Shown: positions 1 through 6,908 of the stretch, one piece after another | Layout of the letters: every line of letters starts with the position of its first letter | Numbering within the stretch: position 1 is the first letter of the stretch | NCBI GenBank assembly: GCA_002297545.1 | Contig: DBLZ01000014.1 | Location: forward strand, 1-10,714 | Length of the DNA stretch: 10,714 nt | Direction: 5' to 3' | DNA from: Prevotellaceae bacterium UBA711 | GTDB taxonomy: Bacteria; Bacteroidota; Bacteroidia; Bacteroidales; Bacteroidaceae | Made by a program: the position numbers and the translations under genes | Notes under the pieces: model-generated | Databases searched by the model: none | What the model was told of the DNA's origin: nothing | The model's input: the letters and a program-made list of their open reading frames with translations, nothing else

Positions 1-295
1 ACTCCAGTAGAGTCAAAAATGCCATCTCACGACACCCTGCCTTCTATCTCATTCTTTGCAATGGCAAAGGAATACAAATGGAAGAAGAACTATTACCATA
101 TCAACTTAATAACAAGTAGTTTACACCCACACACCATTATATCCACCCAAATAGATACATGTAGGCCTCAACCTTCTCCTATGCAAGAAAATCCATTTGG
201 CAGATTCTATGTCAAAGGATGTTTATGCCAAAGGCGAACTCTATGCTTGCGAGTTCAGCCAACATTTCAAGGTTGACAATCCTGTTTCCCGAGAT
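1..295. other. Left flank without a supported gene
   Basis: No convincing gene is seen here. The longest plus-strand reading frame (19-276) has low-complexity, cysteine- and proline-rich content, no recognisable motif and no promoter match, so it looks like chance. A second frame gives a 29-codon stretch from about 212 to the stop near 300 that reads more like protein, but it is too short to support. The segment lies beyond the terminator of ddh. Confidence 0.5.
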
Positions 296-296
296 T

Positions 297-350
297 GAAA
301 ACGCAGCACACCCCGAGAAACCGATAACGGGCTCTCGGGGTGTGCTGTGT
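297..350 (-). terminator. Intrinsic terminator of ddh
   Basis: A perfect 15-bp inverted repeat (304-318 with 333-347) encloses a 14-nt loop and extends by three more pairs, one of them G-T. Read on the minus strand it is followed by TTTTC (about 301-297). It lies 24 bp past the ddh stop codon, as expected for a rho-independent terminator. Confidence 0.85.
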
Positions 351-373
351 GTGTGTGATTGATTAGGGCAGTA

Positions 374-1285
374 TCAGACGAGGTGGCGGATGATCTCCTC
401 ACGGTCGCCTGGCAGATAGTCTATCACGGGTATCTCTATCATGGTGTAGGCACCGGGCTGCTGACGCATGGTGGCGCGGGCAGCGTTCACCAGAACCTGG
501 GCGGTGAGTGCGGGATTGTTGATCTTCATGTTGAACTCGAAGAGCTGGTTGTGAGTCTTGCCACTCACTCCCTTGCGCACCAGGTTCACTCCGTGGCCGA
601 CATCGTTCAGGGCATCCACGCTCTCCACCTGGAAGACATGAGTCTCGTCCGAGGCAAAGTAAGGGTCGGCCTTGATGGCGCGGGTGACGTCCTCCAAATT
701 GGCACCTTCCTCCAGCTCCACATACACCATGCGGCGATGGATCCCCTCGCCGACGGGAATGGTCATTGACAGGGCATCGCGGACACCTTCCTTGGAACGC
801 ACGCACACGCTGTGGCCCATGGAACGACCCGGGCCGAAGTTGGTATAGGTAAGGCCCTTGGGAGCAAGACCTTCCAGGAGGGTACGCACCACGCTGTCGG
901 AACCCGGATCCCATCCGGCCGAAATGATGCTGACGGCTCCGTGCTCGCGGGCAGCTGCGTCCAGCGTGCGACGAAGGTCAACTATGAGGCCATGGATATC
1001 GAAACTGTCCACCGTGTTGATACCCAGCTTAAGGCACTCAAGGGCATGCTCCTCCACCTTGCGCGTGGGAGTCGCCAGGATGGCCACATCCACGTCCTTC
1101 AGTTCTCTGATGTCGCTTACCACAGGATAATCGGCTATCTCGCGTGGACAGTTTTCCCTGCCGCTACGGCGAACAATACCTGCAATATGCATGTCGGAAG
1201 ATGCCTCCAGGGCTTCCACGGCACACTTGCCAATGTTACCGTATCCTACGACAGCAACGTTGATTTTGTTAGTCTTTGTCTGCAT
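374..1285 (-). CDS. ddh: meso-diaminopimelate D-dehydrogenase
   Basis: This 303-aa cytoplasmic enzyme should catalyse the NADP-dependent interconversion of L-2-amino-6-oxopimelate (tetrahydrodipicolinate) plus ammonia and meso-diaminopimelate (EC 1.4.1.16). That is the one-step branch to meso-DAP for peptidoglycan and lysine. The N-terminal Rossmann domain shows VVGYGNIGK (residues 12-20). Typical DAP dehydrogenase segments follow: ATPTR (71-75), TVDSFDIH (91-98), SAGWDPGSDSV (122-132, Trp-Asp of the substrate pocket) and NFGPGRSMGHS (149-159). The length is close to the family norm of about 300-325 aa. The ATG at 1285 begins a lysine-rich stretch just before the first beta strand and has no Shine-Dalgarno sequence, as is usual in Bacteroidetes. 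The gene is divergent from pflB, stands alone, and is closed by a strong terminator. The assignment is firm by motif reading. Confidence 0.95.
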   Translation of the reverse strand: MQTKTNKINVAVVGYGNIGKCAVEALEASSDMHIAGIVRRSGRENCPREIADYPVVSDIRELKDVDVAILATPTRKVEEHALECLKLGINTVDSFDIHGLIVDLRRTLDAAAREHGAVSIISAGWDPGSDSVVRTLLEGLAPKGLTYTNFGPGRSMGHSVCVRSKEGVRDALSMTIPVGEGIHRRMVYVELEEGANLEDVTRAIKADPYFASDETHVFQVESVDALNDVGHGVNLVRKGVSGKTHNQLFEFNMKINNPALTAQVLVNAARATMRQQPGAYTMIEIPVIDYLPGDREEIIRHLV

Positions 1286-1314
1286 TTTAGTGACGTTTTG
1301 TTGTTAAAGCGGCG

Positions 1315-1346
1315 CAAATTTACGACAATTTGTTTTTATGGCCATA
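1315..1346 (-). promoter_or_regulatory. Predicted ddh promoter
   Basis: On the minus strand a perfect TAnnTTTG box (TAAATTTG, 1322-1315) is preceded, after 20 bases, by TATG (1346-1343), which matches three of four bases of the Bacteroidetes -33 box TTTG. The predicted start is near 1308, giving a leader of about 23 nt before the ddh ATG. Confidence 0.6.
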
Positions 1347-1366
1347 ACATGGACGTCGGTTTTTAG

Positions 1367-1388
1367 CATGCCGGGGGCATGTTTTTTT
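1367..1388 (+). terminator. Hairpin with T7 run upstream of pflB
   Basis: CATGCC (1367-1372) and GGCATG (1376-1381) form a 6-bp stem with a GGG loop, followed directly by seven T (1382-1388) on the plus strand. This looks like a compact intrinsic terminator pointing toward pflB, ahead of its promoter. It could insulate pflB from upstream antisense transcription. Alternatively it is a protein-binding dyad serving the divergent pair. There is no gene upstream on the plus strand for it to terminate. Confidence 0.45.
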
Positions 1389-1407
1389 GACGATTTAGCC
1401 TCTATTA

Positions 1408-1430
1408 TTTGTAACTATTACAAAATAGTT
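1408..1430. promoter_or_regulatory. Dyad operator candidate in the pflB promoter
   Basis: Two overlapping perfect inverted repeats occupy the spacer of the pflB promoter. TTTGTAA-CTA-TTACAAA (1408-1424) includes the -33 box itself. AACTATT-ACAA-AATAGTT (1413-1430) ends just before the -7 box. A bound regulator would compete with sigma. The half-site TGTAA/TTACA is loosely reminiscent of redox-sensing families such as Rex or CRP/FNR, but the 3-base spacing fits neither known consensus, so the regulator is not named. Confidence 0.5.
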
Positions 1431-1439
1431 GTATCTTTG
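1408..1439 (+). promoter_or_regulatory. Predicted pflB promoter
   Basis: TTTG (1408-1411), 20 bases, then TATCTTTG (1432-1439): a full match to the Bacteroidetes primary sigma consensus TTTG-N19-21-TAnnTTTG. The start should lie near 1446, giving a leader of about 34 nt. The bases before the ATG at 1480 are AT-rich and lack a Shine-Dalgarno sequence. Confidence 0.85.
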
Positions 1440-1479
1440 TGCGGATAACGACATATTAACCACTTAAATACATCACACT

Positions 1480-3720
1480 ATGCAGTTGCAAAACTTACAG
1501 ACCGATTTCAAGGGTACGGCATGGAAGCACGAGATAGACGTCCGTGACTTCATACAGCACAACTATGAGCCTTACAACGGCGACGAGAGCTTCTTGGCCG
1601 GTCCCAGCGATAAGACCAAAAAGTTGTGGGACATCCTGTCCAAGATGTTTGAGGTAGAACGCGAGAAGGGCGTATACGATGCCGAGACCAAGCTGCCTCA
1701 GAGCGTGAGTACATACGGTGCAGGCTACATAGACAAGGACAGCGAGGTGATCGTGGGCCTGCAGACCGATGCCCCACTGAAGCGCGGCATCTTCCCCAAG
1801 GGCGGCATACGTATGGTGGAGGCTGCCCTGAAGGCTTACGGCTATGAACTGGATCCCGCCACCAAGGCCATCTTCACCAAGTACCGCAAGACCCACAACG
1901 AGGGAGTGTTTGCCGCCTACAACGACGACATCAAGGCTGCACGCCACGCCCACATCATCACCGGTCTGCCCGATGCCTACGGCCGTGGCCGCATCATCGG
2001 TGACTACCGCCGCATAGCACTCTACGGCACCACCAACCTGATAGAGGAGAAGAAGCGATTCCACAAGCGCATAGACATACAGGAGTTCACCGAGGAGATA
2101 GTACGCTGCCGCGAGGAGATCACCGACCAGATCAACGCCCTGAAGGAGTTTGAGAAGATGTGTGCCGCCTACGGTTTCGATGTGACCAAGCCCGCCACCA
2201 ACGCCCGCGAAGCTGTGCAGTGGACATACTTTGGCTACCTGGGTGCCGTGAAGGACCAGGACGGCGCCGCCATGTCCATCGGCCGTATCTCAGCCTTCCT
2301 GGACATCTATATACAGCGCGACCTGAAGAAAGGCCTCATCACAGAGGCAGAGGCTCAGGAGATGATCGACCAAATGGTGATGAAGCTACGCATAGTGCGC
2401 TTCCTGCGTACTCCCGAGTACAACGACCTGTTCTCCGGCGACCCCATTTGGGCAACCTGCAGCATAGGCGGCATGGGCATCGACGGACGCAGCATGGTGA
2501 CCAAAACAGACTATCGTCTGCTGCATACCCTCTACAACATGGGTCCCTCTCCCGAACCCAACCTGACCATTCTGTGGTCCGAGCGTCTGCCCGAGCCTTG
2601 GAAGCTCTATTGCGCCAAGGTCAGCATAGACACCAGTGCCGTGCAGTACGAGAACGATGACCTGATGCGTCCAGACTTGGGCGACGACTACGGCATAGCA
2701 TGCTGCGTGAGCCCCATGAAGATAGGCAAGCAGATGCAGTTCTTCGGCGCACGTGCCAACCTGGCCAAATGTATGCTCTATGCCATCAACGGCGGCCGCG
2801 ACGAGATGAGCGGACAGCAGGTAGCTCCATGCTTCAGCCCCATCACAGGCGACTACCTCACCTTCGAGGAGTTCTGGCCCCGCTTCGAGCAGATGATGCG
2901 CTGGCTGGCCAAAACCTATGTCAACGCCTTGAAGATCATACACTACATGCACGACAAGTATGACTACGAGGCATTCGAGATGGCTCTGCACGACGGCGAC
3001 GTACAGCGCACACGTGCTACGGGTATTGCCGGTATCTCCATAGTTACCGACTCTATCGCCGCCATGAAACACTGCAAGATACGCATCATCCGCAACGAGA
3101 GCGGCCTGGCCGTGGACTACAAGATAGAGGAGGGCGAGTATGTGCCCTTCGGCAACAACAATGACGAGACCGACCAGATAGCAGTGATGCTGACAGAGAA
3201 GTTCATGGAGTACCTGCGCCAGCACCGCACCTATCGCGACGCCATCCCCACACAGAGCCTCCTGACCATCACATCCAACGTGGTATATGGCCGCAACACC
3301 GGTGCCACACCCGACGGCCGCAAGGCCGGAGTGCCTTTCGCTCCCGGTGCCAATCCCATGAACGCCCGCGACGTGAAGGGTGCCGTGGCTGCCCTGGCTT
3401 CTGTGGCCAAGCTGCCTTTCCACCACTCCAAGGACGGTATCTCATACACCTTCGCCATCACTCCCGCATCCCTGGGCAAGGACGAAGAGAGCCGCAAGGC
3501 TAACCTCGTGAACCTGATGGACGGTTACTTCACTCCCGACGGTGGCCAGCACCTGAACGTCAACGTCTTCGACCGCGAACTGCTGATAGACGCCATGGAG
3601 CATCCCGAGAAGTATCCCCAGCTGACCATCCGCGTTTCCGGCTATGCCGTGAACTTCGTCAAGCTGACCCGCGAGCAACAGCTGGATGTGCTCAGCCGTA
3701 CCATCAACCAGAGCATGTAA
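1480..3720 (+). CDS. pflB: Formate C-acetyltransferase (pyruvate formate-lyase)
   Basis: This 746-aa glycyl-radical enzyme converts pyruvate plus CoA to acetyl-CoA plus formate (EC 2.3.1.54) in the cytoplasm under anaerobic conditions. The sequence aligns in memory with E. coli PflB over its whole length. The catalytic pair Cys408-Cys409 lies in GIACCVSPM. The radical glycine is Gly721 in RVSGYAVNF, 26 residues from the end. Conserved blocks GPSPEPNLTILWSE, QYENDDLMRPD, HYMHDKYDYEAFEMALHD and ITSNVVYG are present. One difference stands out: the WATxSIGG block has Cys327 where I recall Glu in E. coli, so there is a third cysteine near the active-site region. The choice of PFL over the related glycerol or choline lyases rests on the Cys-Cys pair, which those lack. 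Codon use is strongly biased to GGC, CTG and AAG, suggesting high expression. The activase gene follows 213 bp downstream. Confidence 0.98.
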   Translation: MQLQNLQTDFKGTAWKHEIDVRDFIQHNYEPYNGDESFLAGPSDKTKKLWDILSKMFEVEREKGVYDAETKLPQSVSTYGAGYIDKDSEVIVGLQTDAPLKRGIFPKGGIRMVEAALKAYGYELDPATKAIFTKYRKTHNEGVFAAYNDDIKAARHAHIITGLPDAYGRGRIIGDYRRIALYGTTNLIEEKKRFHKRIDIQEFTEEIVRCREEITDQINALKEFEKMCAAYGFDVTKPATNAREAVQWTYFGYLGAVKDQDGAAMSIGRISAFLDIYIQRDLKKGLITEAEAQEMIDQMVMKLRIVRFLRTPEYNDLFSGDPIWATCSIGGMGIDGRSMVTKTDYRLLHTLYNMGPSPEPNLTILWSERLPEPWKLYCAKVSIDTSAVQYENDDLMRPDLGDDYGIACCVSPMKIGKQMQFFGARANLAKCMLYAINGGRDEMSGQQVAPCFSPITGDYLTFEEFWPRFEQMMRWLAKTYVNALKIIHYMHDKYDYEAFEMALHDGDVQRTRATGIAGISIVTDSIAAMKHCKIRIIRNESGLAVDYKIEEGEYVPFGNNNDETDQIAVMLTEKFMEYLRQHRTYRDAIPTQSLLTITSNVVYGRNTGATPDGRKAGVPFAPGANPMNARDVKGAVAALASVAKLPFHHSKDGISYTFAITPASLGKDEESRKANLVNLMDGYFTPDGGQHLNVNVFDRELLIDAMEHPEKYPQLTIRVSGYAVNFVKLTREQQLDVLSRTINQSM

Positions 3721-3786
3721 TCCATCTGCTCCGGCCATCGGCGTCATGCCATGCGGATGCCGGAACACACAGATAACTACATCAAG

Positions 3787-3825
3787 GATGCCCCTCCCCC
3801 TCGACAAACGCGGGTGAGGGGCATC
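3787..3825 (+). promoter_or_regulatory. Intercistronic hairpin between pflB and pflA
   Basis: GATGCCCCTC (3787-3796) pairs perfectly with GAGGGGCATC (3816-3825). A further CCC/GGG helix (3798-3800 with 3812-3814) follows a single mismatch. There is no T run afterwards (GTGCATTATAC), so it is a weak terminator at best. It could act as a partial terminator or mRNA-stabilising 3' structure that sets a high pflB to pflA ratio, which would suit a catalytic activase. No separate consensus promoter for pflA was seen in the 213-bp gap. Confidence 0.6.
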
Positions 3826-3933
3826 GTGCATTATACATCTCTCACTCGCATATATATCAATGAAGTGTCCCGTAGTGGCGCGATAGTAGGCGCACTGCTC
3901 CTGTGCGCAGCAACCAGTAAACACCATATCATC

Positions 3934-4683
3934 ATGACCGAACGCACATCCCCCCTTATCGGCCGTATCCACTCCCTGGAATCCTTTGGCACAGTGGACG
4001 GCCCAGGCATACGCTTCCTCACCTTCCTGCAAGGCTGCCCCATGCGCTGCCTCTTCTGCCACAACCCGGACACATGGGACCCGAGGGCCGAAGTCAAATA
4101 CGAATGGACACCGGAACAGCTATTAGAAGAAACACTACGCTACCGCAACTATATCAAGACCGGAGGCGTCACCTGCACGGGTGGAGAACCGCTGATGCAG
4201 GCTCCTTTCGTGGAAGCCTACTTCCGCCTGTGCAAGGCCGAGGGCATACACACAGCCCTGGACACCAGCGGCGTAATCTTCAACGATGCCGCACGCCGCG
4301 TGCTGGATGTCACCGACCTGGTGCTTCTGGACATAAAGACCGTGGACGACGACCTGCACCTGCGCCTCACCGCACACAACCGCACGCACAACCACCAGAT
4401 GCTGGAGTACCTGCAGGCCCAGGACAAGCCGGTATGGATACGCCACGTAGTGACCCCCGGCATCAACGATGACGATGAGCACCTGCTGGCTACGGCACAC
4501 TACATCGCCCGCTACAGCGTGGTGGAGCGCGTGGACATTCTCCCCTACCACACCCTGGGCGCATACAAGTACGAAAGCATGGGTATAGCTTATCCACTGG
4601 CCGGCACGCCCGCCCTACCTATAGAGACAAAGAATCATGCCATAGAAATGTTCTGCAGCATACTGACGTGCAAGGTGGTGTAA
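3934..4683 (+). CDS. pflA: Pyruvate formate-lyase activating enzyme (radical SAM)
   Basis: This 249-aa radical S-adenosylmethionine enzyme should abstract hydrogen from Gly721 of PflB to create the glycyl radical (EC 1.97.1.4). The N-terminal GTVDGPGIR block (residues 19-27) precedes the [4Fe-4S] motif C35-x3-C39-x2-C42 in QGCPMRCLFCHNPDTW. SAM-contact motifs follow: CTGGEP (81-86), DTSG (110-113) and VLLDIK (130-135). RHVVTPGIND lies near 170-179 and the C-terminal DILPYHTLG block is present. The length matches E. coli PflA (246 aa), and there is no extra ferredoxin domain, as expected for the PFL activase type. The frame stays open upstream to 3751, but that part reads through the intercistronic hairpin and has no family similarity. 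The ATG at 3934 places the first conserved block where the family has it. Likely co-transcribed with pflB. Confidence 0.96.
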   Translation: MTERTSPLIGRIHSLESFGTVDGPGIRFLTFLQGCPMRCLFCHNPDTWDPRAEVKYEWTPEQLLEETLRYRNYIKTGGVTCTGGEPLMQAPFVEAYFRLCKAEGIHTALDTSGVIFNDAARRVLDVTDLVLLDIKTVDDDLHLRLTAHNRTHNHQMLEYLQAQDKPVWIRHVVTPGINDDDEHLLATAHYIARYSVVERVDILPYHTLGAYKYESMGIAYPLAGTPALPIETKNHAIEMFCSILTCKVV

Positions 4684-4699
4684 AAAGACAAGGTTCCCC

Positions 4700-4730
4700 T
4701 TGGATTTATCCGGCTTTTTCTATAACTTCG
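4700..4730 (+). promoter_or_regulatory. Weak promoter candidate before the 57-aa ORF
   Basis: TTGG (4700-4703), 19 bases, then TAACTTCG (4723-4730), each one base off the Bacteroidetes boxes. If used, the leader to the ATG at 4805 would be about 68 nt and would contain a tight hairpin CCTCAT-TCC-ATGAGG (4749-4763). The support is weak, and read-through from pflA is an alternative. Confidence 0.3.
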
Positions 4731-4804
4731 CCCTTGCCTAACCTTAGACCTCATTCCATGAGGCAGTAAGCAGAGCACAGACGTACGGCCAACACAAGCA
4801 CAAC

Positions 4805-4978
4805 ATGTCATTCATGGAAATCATAGACAGCATCATCAACAGCTTCCCTCACTACGATAGTTGGGGTGAATTTATCCTCGCGTTCTTCATCCCTGTGATA
4901 ATTTCAGGCTACATTGGCGAAAAGGCCGGCGAGGCTTGGCATCGCTACTCTATGAAGAAAGAGGACAAGGCAAAGTGA
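4805..4978 (+). CDS. Small single-pass membrane protein, 57 aa, hypothetical
   Basis: I do not recognise this gene. The ORF runs from ATG 4805 to TGA 4976-4978. It has an acidic/polar N-terminus (MSFMEIIDSIINSF), one hydrophobic segment at about residues 22-38 (EFILAFFIPVIISGYIG) and a charged C-terminus rich in lysine and acidic residues (KKEDKAK). That layout is typical of small bitopic inner-membrane proteins. A second ATG at residue 4 is an alternative start. It sits on the same strand as pflBA, 121 bp after pflA. Real small proteins of this type are commonly missed by gene callers. Against it, there is no strong promoter and no downstream terminator on this strand, so it may be a chance ORF. 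Confidence 0.5.
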   Translation: MSFMEIIDSIINSFPHYDSWGEFILAFFIPVIISGYIGEKAGEAWHRYSMKKEDKAK

Positions 4979-5069
4979 CAGTTCCCCCTGAAACAGGATG
5001 TTGCAGACTGACATGTCAGCCGCTATAGAAGTCACACCCGCAACAATCACCCTACACTACCCAAGTGAT

Positions 5070-5107
5070 AAAAAACATCCCCTCGTCCAGCAACCGGACG
5101 AGGGGAT
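5070..5107 (-). terminator. Intrinsic terminator of the PD40 lipoprotein operon
   Basis: A perfect 12-bp GC-rich stem (5077-5088 with 5096-5107) encloses a 7-nt loop. On the minus strand it is followed, after one G, by six T (5075-5070). It starts 12 bp beyond the stop codon of the lipoprotein gene. It is a textbook rho-independent terminator for leftward transcription. Confidence 0.93.
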
Positions 5108-5119
5108 ATCCTTGTTGTA

Positions 5120-6154
5120 CTACAGGTTGAAGTTCATCTTCCAGATGTTATAGTATTGTTCCTTGTTGGCACGAGACGAGATGAAGTATATCTGTCTACC
5201 ATCCTTGGACCATACGGGGCACATGTCCGCGCATGGATGATAGGTAAGCTGCGTCAACTGTGTGCCGTCCGTCCTGACGACAAAGATGTCCGTGTTCTCC
5301 TTTTTGGAAATCTGTGACGTAGCGTTGCCGACCAAGAGCAGCCATTTGCCATCGGGAGACAAGGCAGGACTGGTAAAACTATGGTTCACGTTTGACACTA
5401 TCACGCTCTCGCGTCCGTTGACATAATCGACGTACCATATCTCGCTACGGCCTGAGGTATTGTTCCTGACACAGTAATAGGCATTGTTGTCGCCCGGAAT
5501 AGGACATGCACCAAAGCCTCTGGAACAGGACGAGATGGTGCCATCGTTCCTGTTCAAGGCCCAAATGGATGGGCCATAAGAAGAGGTCCAGCGTGTAAAG
5601 TACACCTTGTTTGCATCTGGGCTAAGGACAGGAAACGCATCGTTGACATTGCCACTGGTAAGCTGCTGCATGACACTGCCCTGATTGGCATCTACCGAAC
5701 AGATAAAGTAGTTAGGGTGATTGTTGTCTGCAAAGTACAGCTTATCATCGTTACCCCAATAGATACCGCCATTGATATTACGGAACGTCCTCTGGGTGGA
5801 AATTCCCTGCGAGTTGGTATTACGGACCATGATGTTGTCCTGCTTGTTGTTGCGCGCTATATATGCCAACTTGGTACCATCAGGCGAAAGCTGCAGGTTG
5901 GGATAGCAGGTCCACCTGATGTTATGCTCCTGATTTACTCCACATTGAGCCAAAGAATACTGGACATTGTTGTTCAAAGGACCAGTGGCACCGCCAACGA
6001 CATTGCCATTGGCCTCGTCAGTAATCTTCACCAGGTTCAAGCCGGATTCCTCGGGACTGAACTGTTCCATATACACAACACCCTTTGAACCACCACAGGA
6101 TGTCAGCACAGCCGCAAGCAGTGCCAGCTGGCTAAATCTTTTAATCTTCTCCAT
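5120..6154 (-). CDS. TolB-like PD40 beta-propeller lipoprotein
   Basis: This 344-aa exported lipoprotein has a signal peptide of a basic start (MEKIKR), a hydrophobic core and lipobox LTSC with the acylated Cys at residue 20. The mature part consists of WD40-like PD40 repeats of the TolB/DPP-IV propeller class: LSPDGTKLAYIA (89-100), LSPDANKVYFT (178-188), LSPDGKWLLL (265-274) and WSKDGRQIYFIS (315-326), with further degenerate blades between. Such propellers bind peptides or proteins, and no catalytic residues are visible. It is not TolB itself: there is no N-terminal TolB domain and no tol genes lie nearby. It is the last gene of a minus-strand operon, 9 bp after the small lipoprotein gene, and is closed by a strong terminator. 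The likely location is the periplasm, anchored to the inner or outer membrane. A role in envelope assembly or sensing is inference only. Confidence 0.85.
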   Translation of the reverse strand: MEKIKRFSQLALLAAVLTSCGGSKGVVYMEQFSPEESGLNLVKITDEANGNVVGGATGPLNNNVQYSLAQCGVNQEHNIRWTCYPNLQLSPDGTKLAYIARNNKQDNIMVRNTNSQGISTQRTFRNINGGIYWGNDDKLYFADNNHPNYFICSVDANQGSVMQQLTSGNVNDAFPVLSPDANKVYFTRWTSSYGPSIWALNRNDGTISSCSRGFGACPIPGDNNAYYCVRNNTSGRSEIWYVDYVNGRESVIVSNVNHSFTSPALSPDGKWLLLVGNATSQISKKENTDIFVVRTDGTQLTQLTYHPCADMCPVWSKDGRQIYFISSRANKEQYYNIWKMNFNL

Positions 6155-6163
6155 ATCTTTTTC

Positions 6164-6355
6164 TTACTTTTGATTTTTAGCTTTTGCGATGGCATATGCC
6201 TCGAGGTATGATGATTTCTTACGAGATTGGTTGTCTATTTGGGCACCATCTCTGGAGGCGTCATTGCCTGGCAGTGTGCTTGACTCTGAAGAAGCGCAAC
6301 TGGCCGCCCCGATAATGAAGACAACCAACACCAGGCATGAGAAGGCCAATTTCAT
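6164..6355 (-). CDS. Small lipoprotein, 63 aa, hypothetical
   Basis: I do not recognise this protein. From the ATG at 6355 it has a short type II signal (MKLAF, a hydrophobic stretch CLVLVVFIIG, then AASC with Cys20 as the likely acylation site). A 43-aa mature tail is first Ser/Asp/Asn-rich, then basic (RKKSSYLEAYAIAKAKNQK). The start was chosen because its ATG overlaps the TGA stop of the upstream gene in an ATGA arrangement, the classic sign of translational coupling. An in-frame ATG at 6376 would add seven residues (MSKHTQK) and give 70 aa, which is also possible. It lies between a membrane protein gene and the propeller lipoprotein gene, 9 bp from the latter, so the three are probably one mRNA. 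Function is unknown. Confidence 0.7.
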   Translation of the reverse strand: MKLAFSCLVLVVFIIGAASCASSESSTLPGNDASRDGAQIDNQSRKKSSYLEAYAIAKAKNQK

Positions 6356-6738
6356 TTTCTGTGTGTGTTTTGACATAACTTTGTTGTTAAATATATTACT
6401 ACTGCTATTACGTATGAGGCGCAGTCCATCACGTCCCATGTACCGGGAACCAGACCGAAGTACTGTGCCACCTCCCATAAAACGATAGCGACGGGCATCA
6501 AACTCAGGAACCAGGACTTGAAACCGCCCTGCTCATCGTACCATATATATTCTATGGCATACAGGTATGACAGAAGCCACAATCCATCCGGGAGACTGTA
6601 TATCATCCACTCGGGAACGTTCTGATGCGACGGGACCAACCTCATCTGACGGACATCTGCAATCATGTCCAACAAGCCCACCCATTCCAGGGGACGGAAC
6701 ATGAAGAGAGTTAGGGGGCGATACAAACAATAAATCAA
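6352..6738 (-). CDS. VanZ-like polytopic membrane protein, start uncertain
   Basis: A 128-aa frame begins at a TTG codon (6738) and ends at the TGA shared with the next gene. It has at least three membrane segments (about residues 2-14, 51-66, 76-93 and possibly 107-119). The signature PEWMIYSLPDGLWLLSY, followed by WEVAQYFGLVPGTWDVMD, resembles VanZ-like integral membrane proteins, whose C-terminal half carries a conserved Glu/Gln then Asp motif on a helix pair. The function of most such proteins is unknown. Oddity: the frame stays open upstream to 6840 and reads IKRKHYLHLSVWLISIGL directly before the TTG. That looks like the true N-terminus, a basic start plus the first half of helix 1, but its first codon (6792-6790) is ATC, not ATG. 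The TTG start would cut helix 1 in two. Either ATC initiates, or the start was lost and the gene is impaired. First gene of the three-gene operon. Confidence 0.65.
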   Translation of the reverse strand: MIYCLYRPLTLFMFRPLEWVGLLDMIADVRQMRLVPSHQNVPEWMIYSLPDGLWLLSYLYAIEYIWYDEQGGFKSWFLSLMPVAIVLWEVAQYFGLVPGTWDVMDCASYVIAVVIYLTTKLCQNTHRK

Positions 6739-6869
6739 CAGGCCTATACTGATAAGCCATACTGAAAGGTGTAGATAGTGTTTTCTCTTGATAGATACTC
6801 TATAGGGATACTTCTCCCAATCTCCCCGAGGAAGTCTTTAAAGTGATTAACGCATATGCAGCCATAAAC

Positions 6870-6908
6870 AAAAAAAGCGTGGAGATTGTATCTGCTACTC
6901 GCTCCACG
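6870..6908 (-). terminator. Intrinsic terminator of the candidate RNA or leader
   Basis: CGTGGAG (6908-6902) pairs with CTCCACG (6884-6878) on the minus strand, across a 17-nt loop that can form a small inner helix. One C and seven T (6876-6870) follow. It is a canonical rho-independent terminator for leftward transcription. No protein gene ends upstream of it on this strand. It lies 78 bp before the probable start of the VanZ-like gene. Confidence 0.8.

Noticed and set aside
19..276. 85-codon plus-strand ORF at the left edge
   Set aside because: No promoter, motif or neighbour support; composition looks non-coding.
3751..3933. N-terminal extension of pflA by 61 codons
   Set aside because: It reads through the intercistronic hairpin and would put about 80 residues ahead of the conserved VDGPGIR block, unlike the family.
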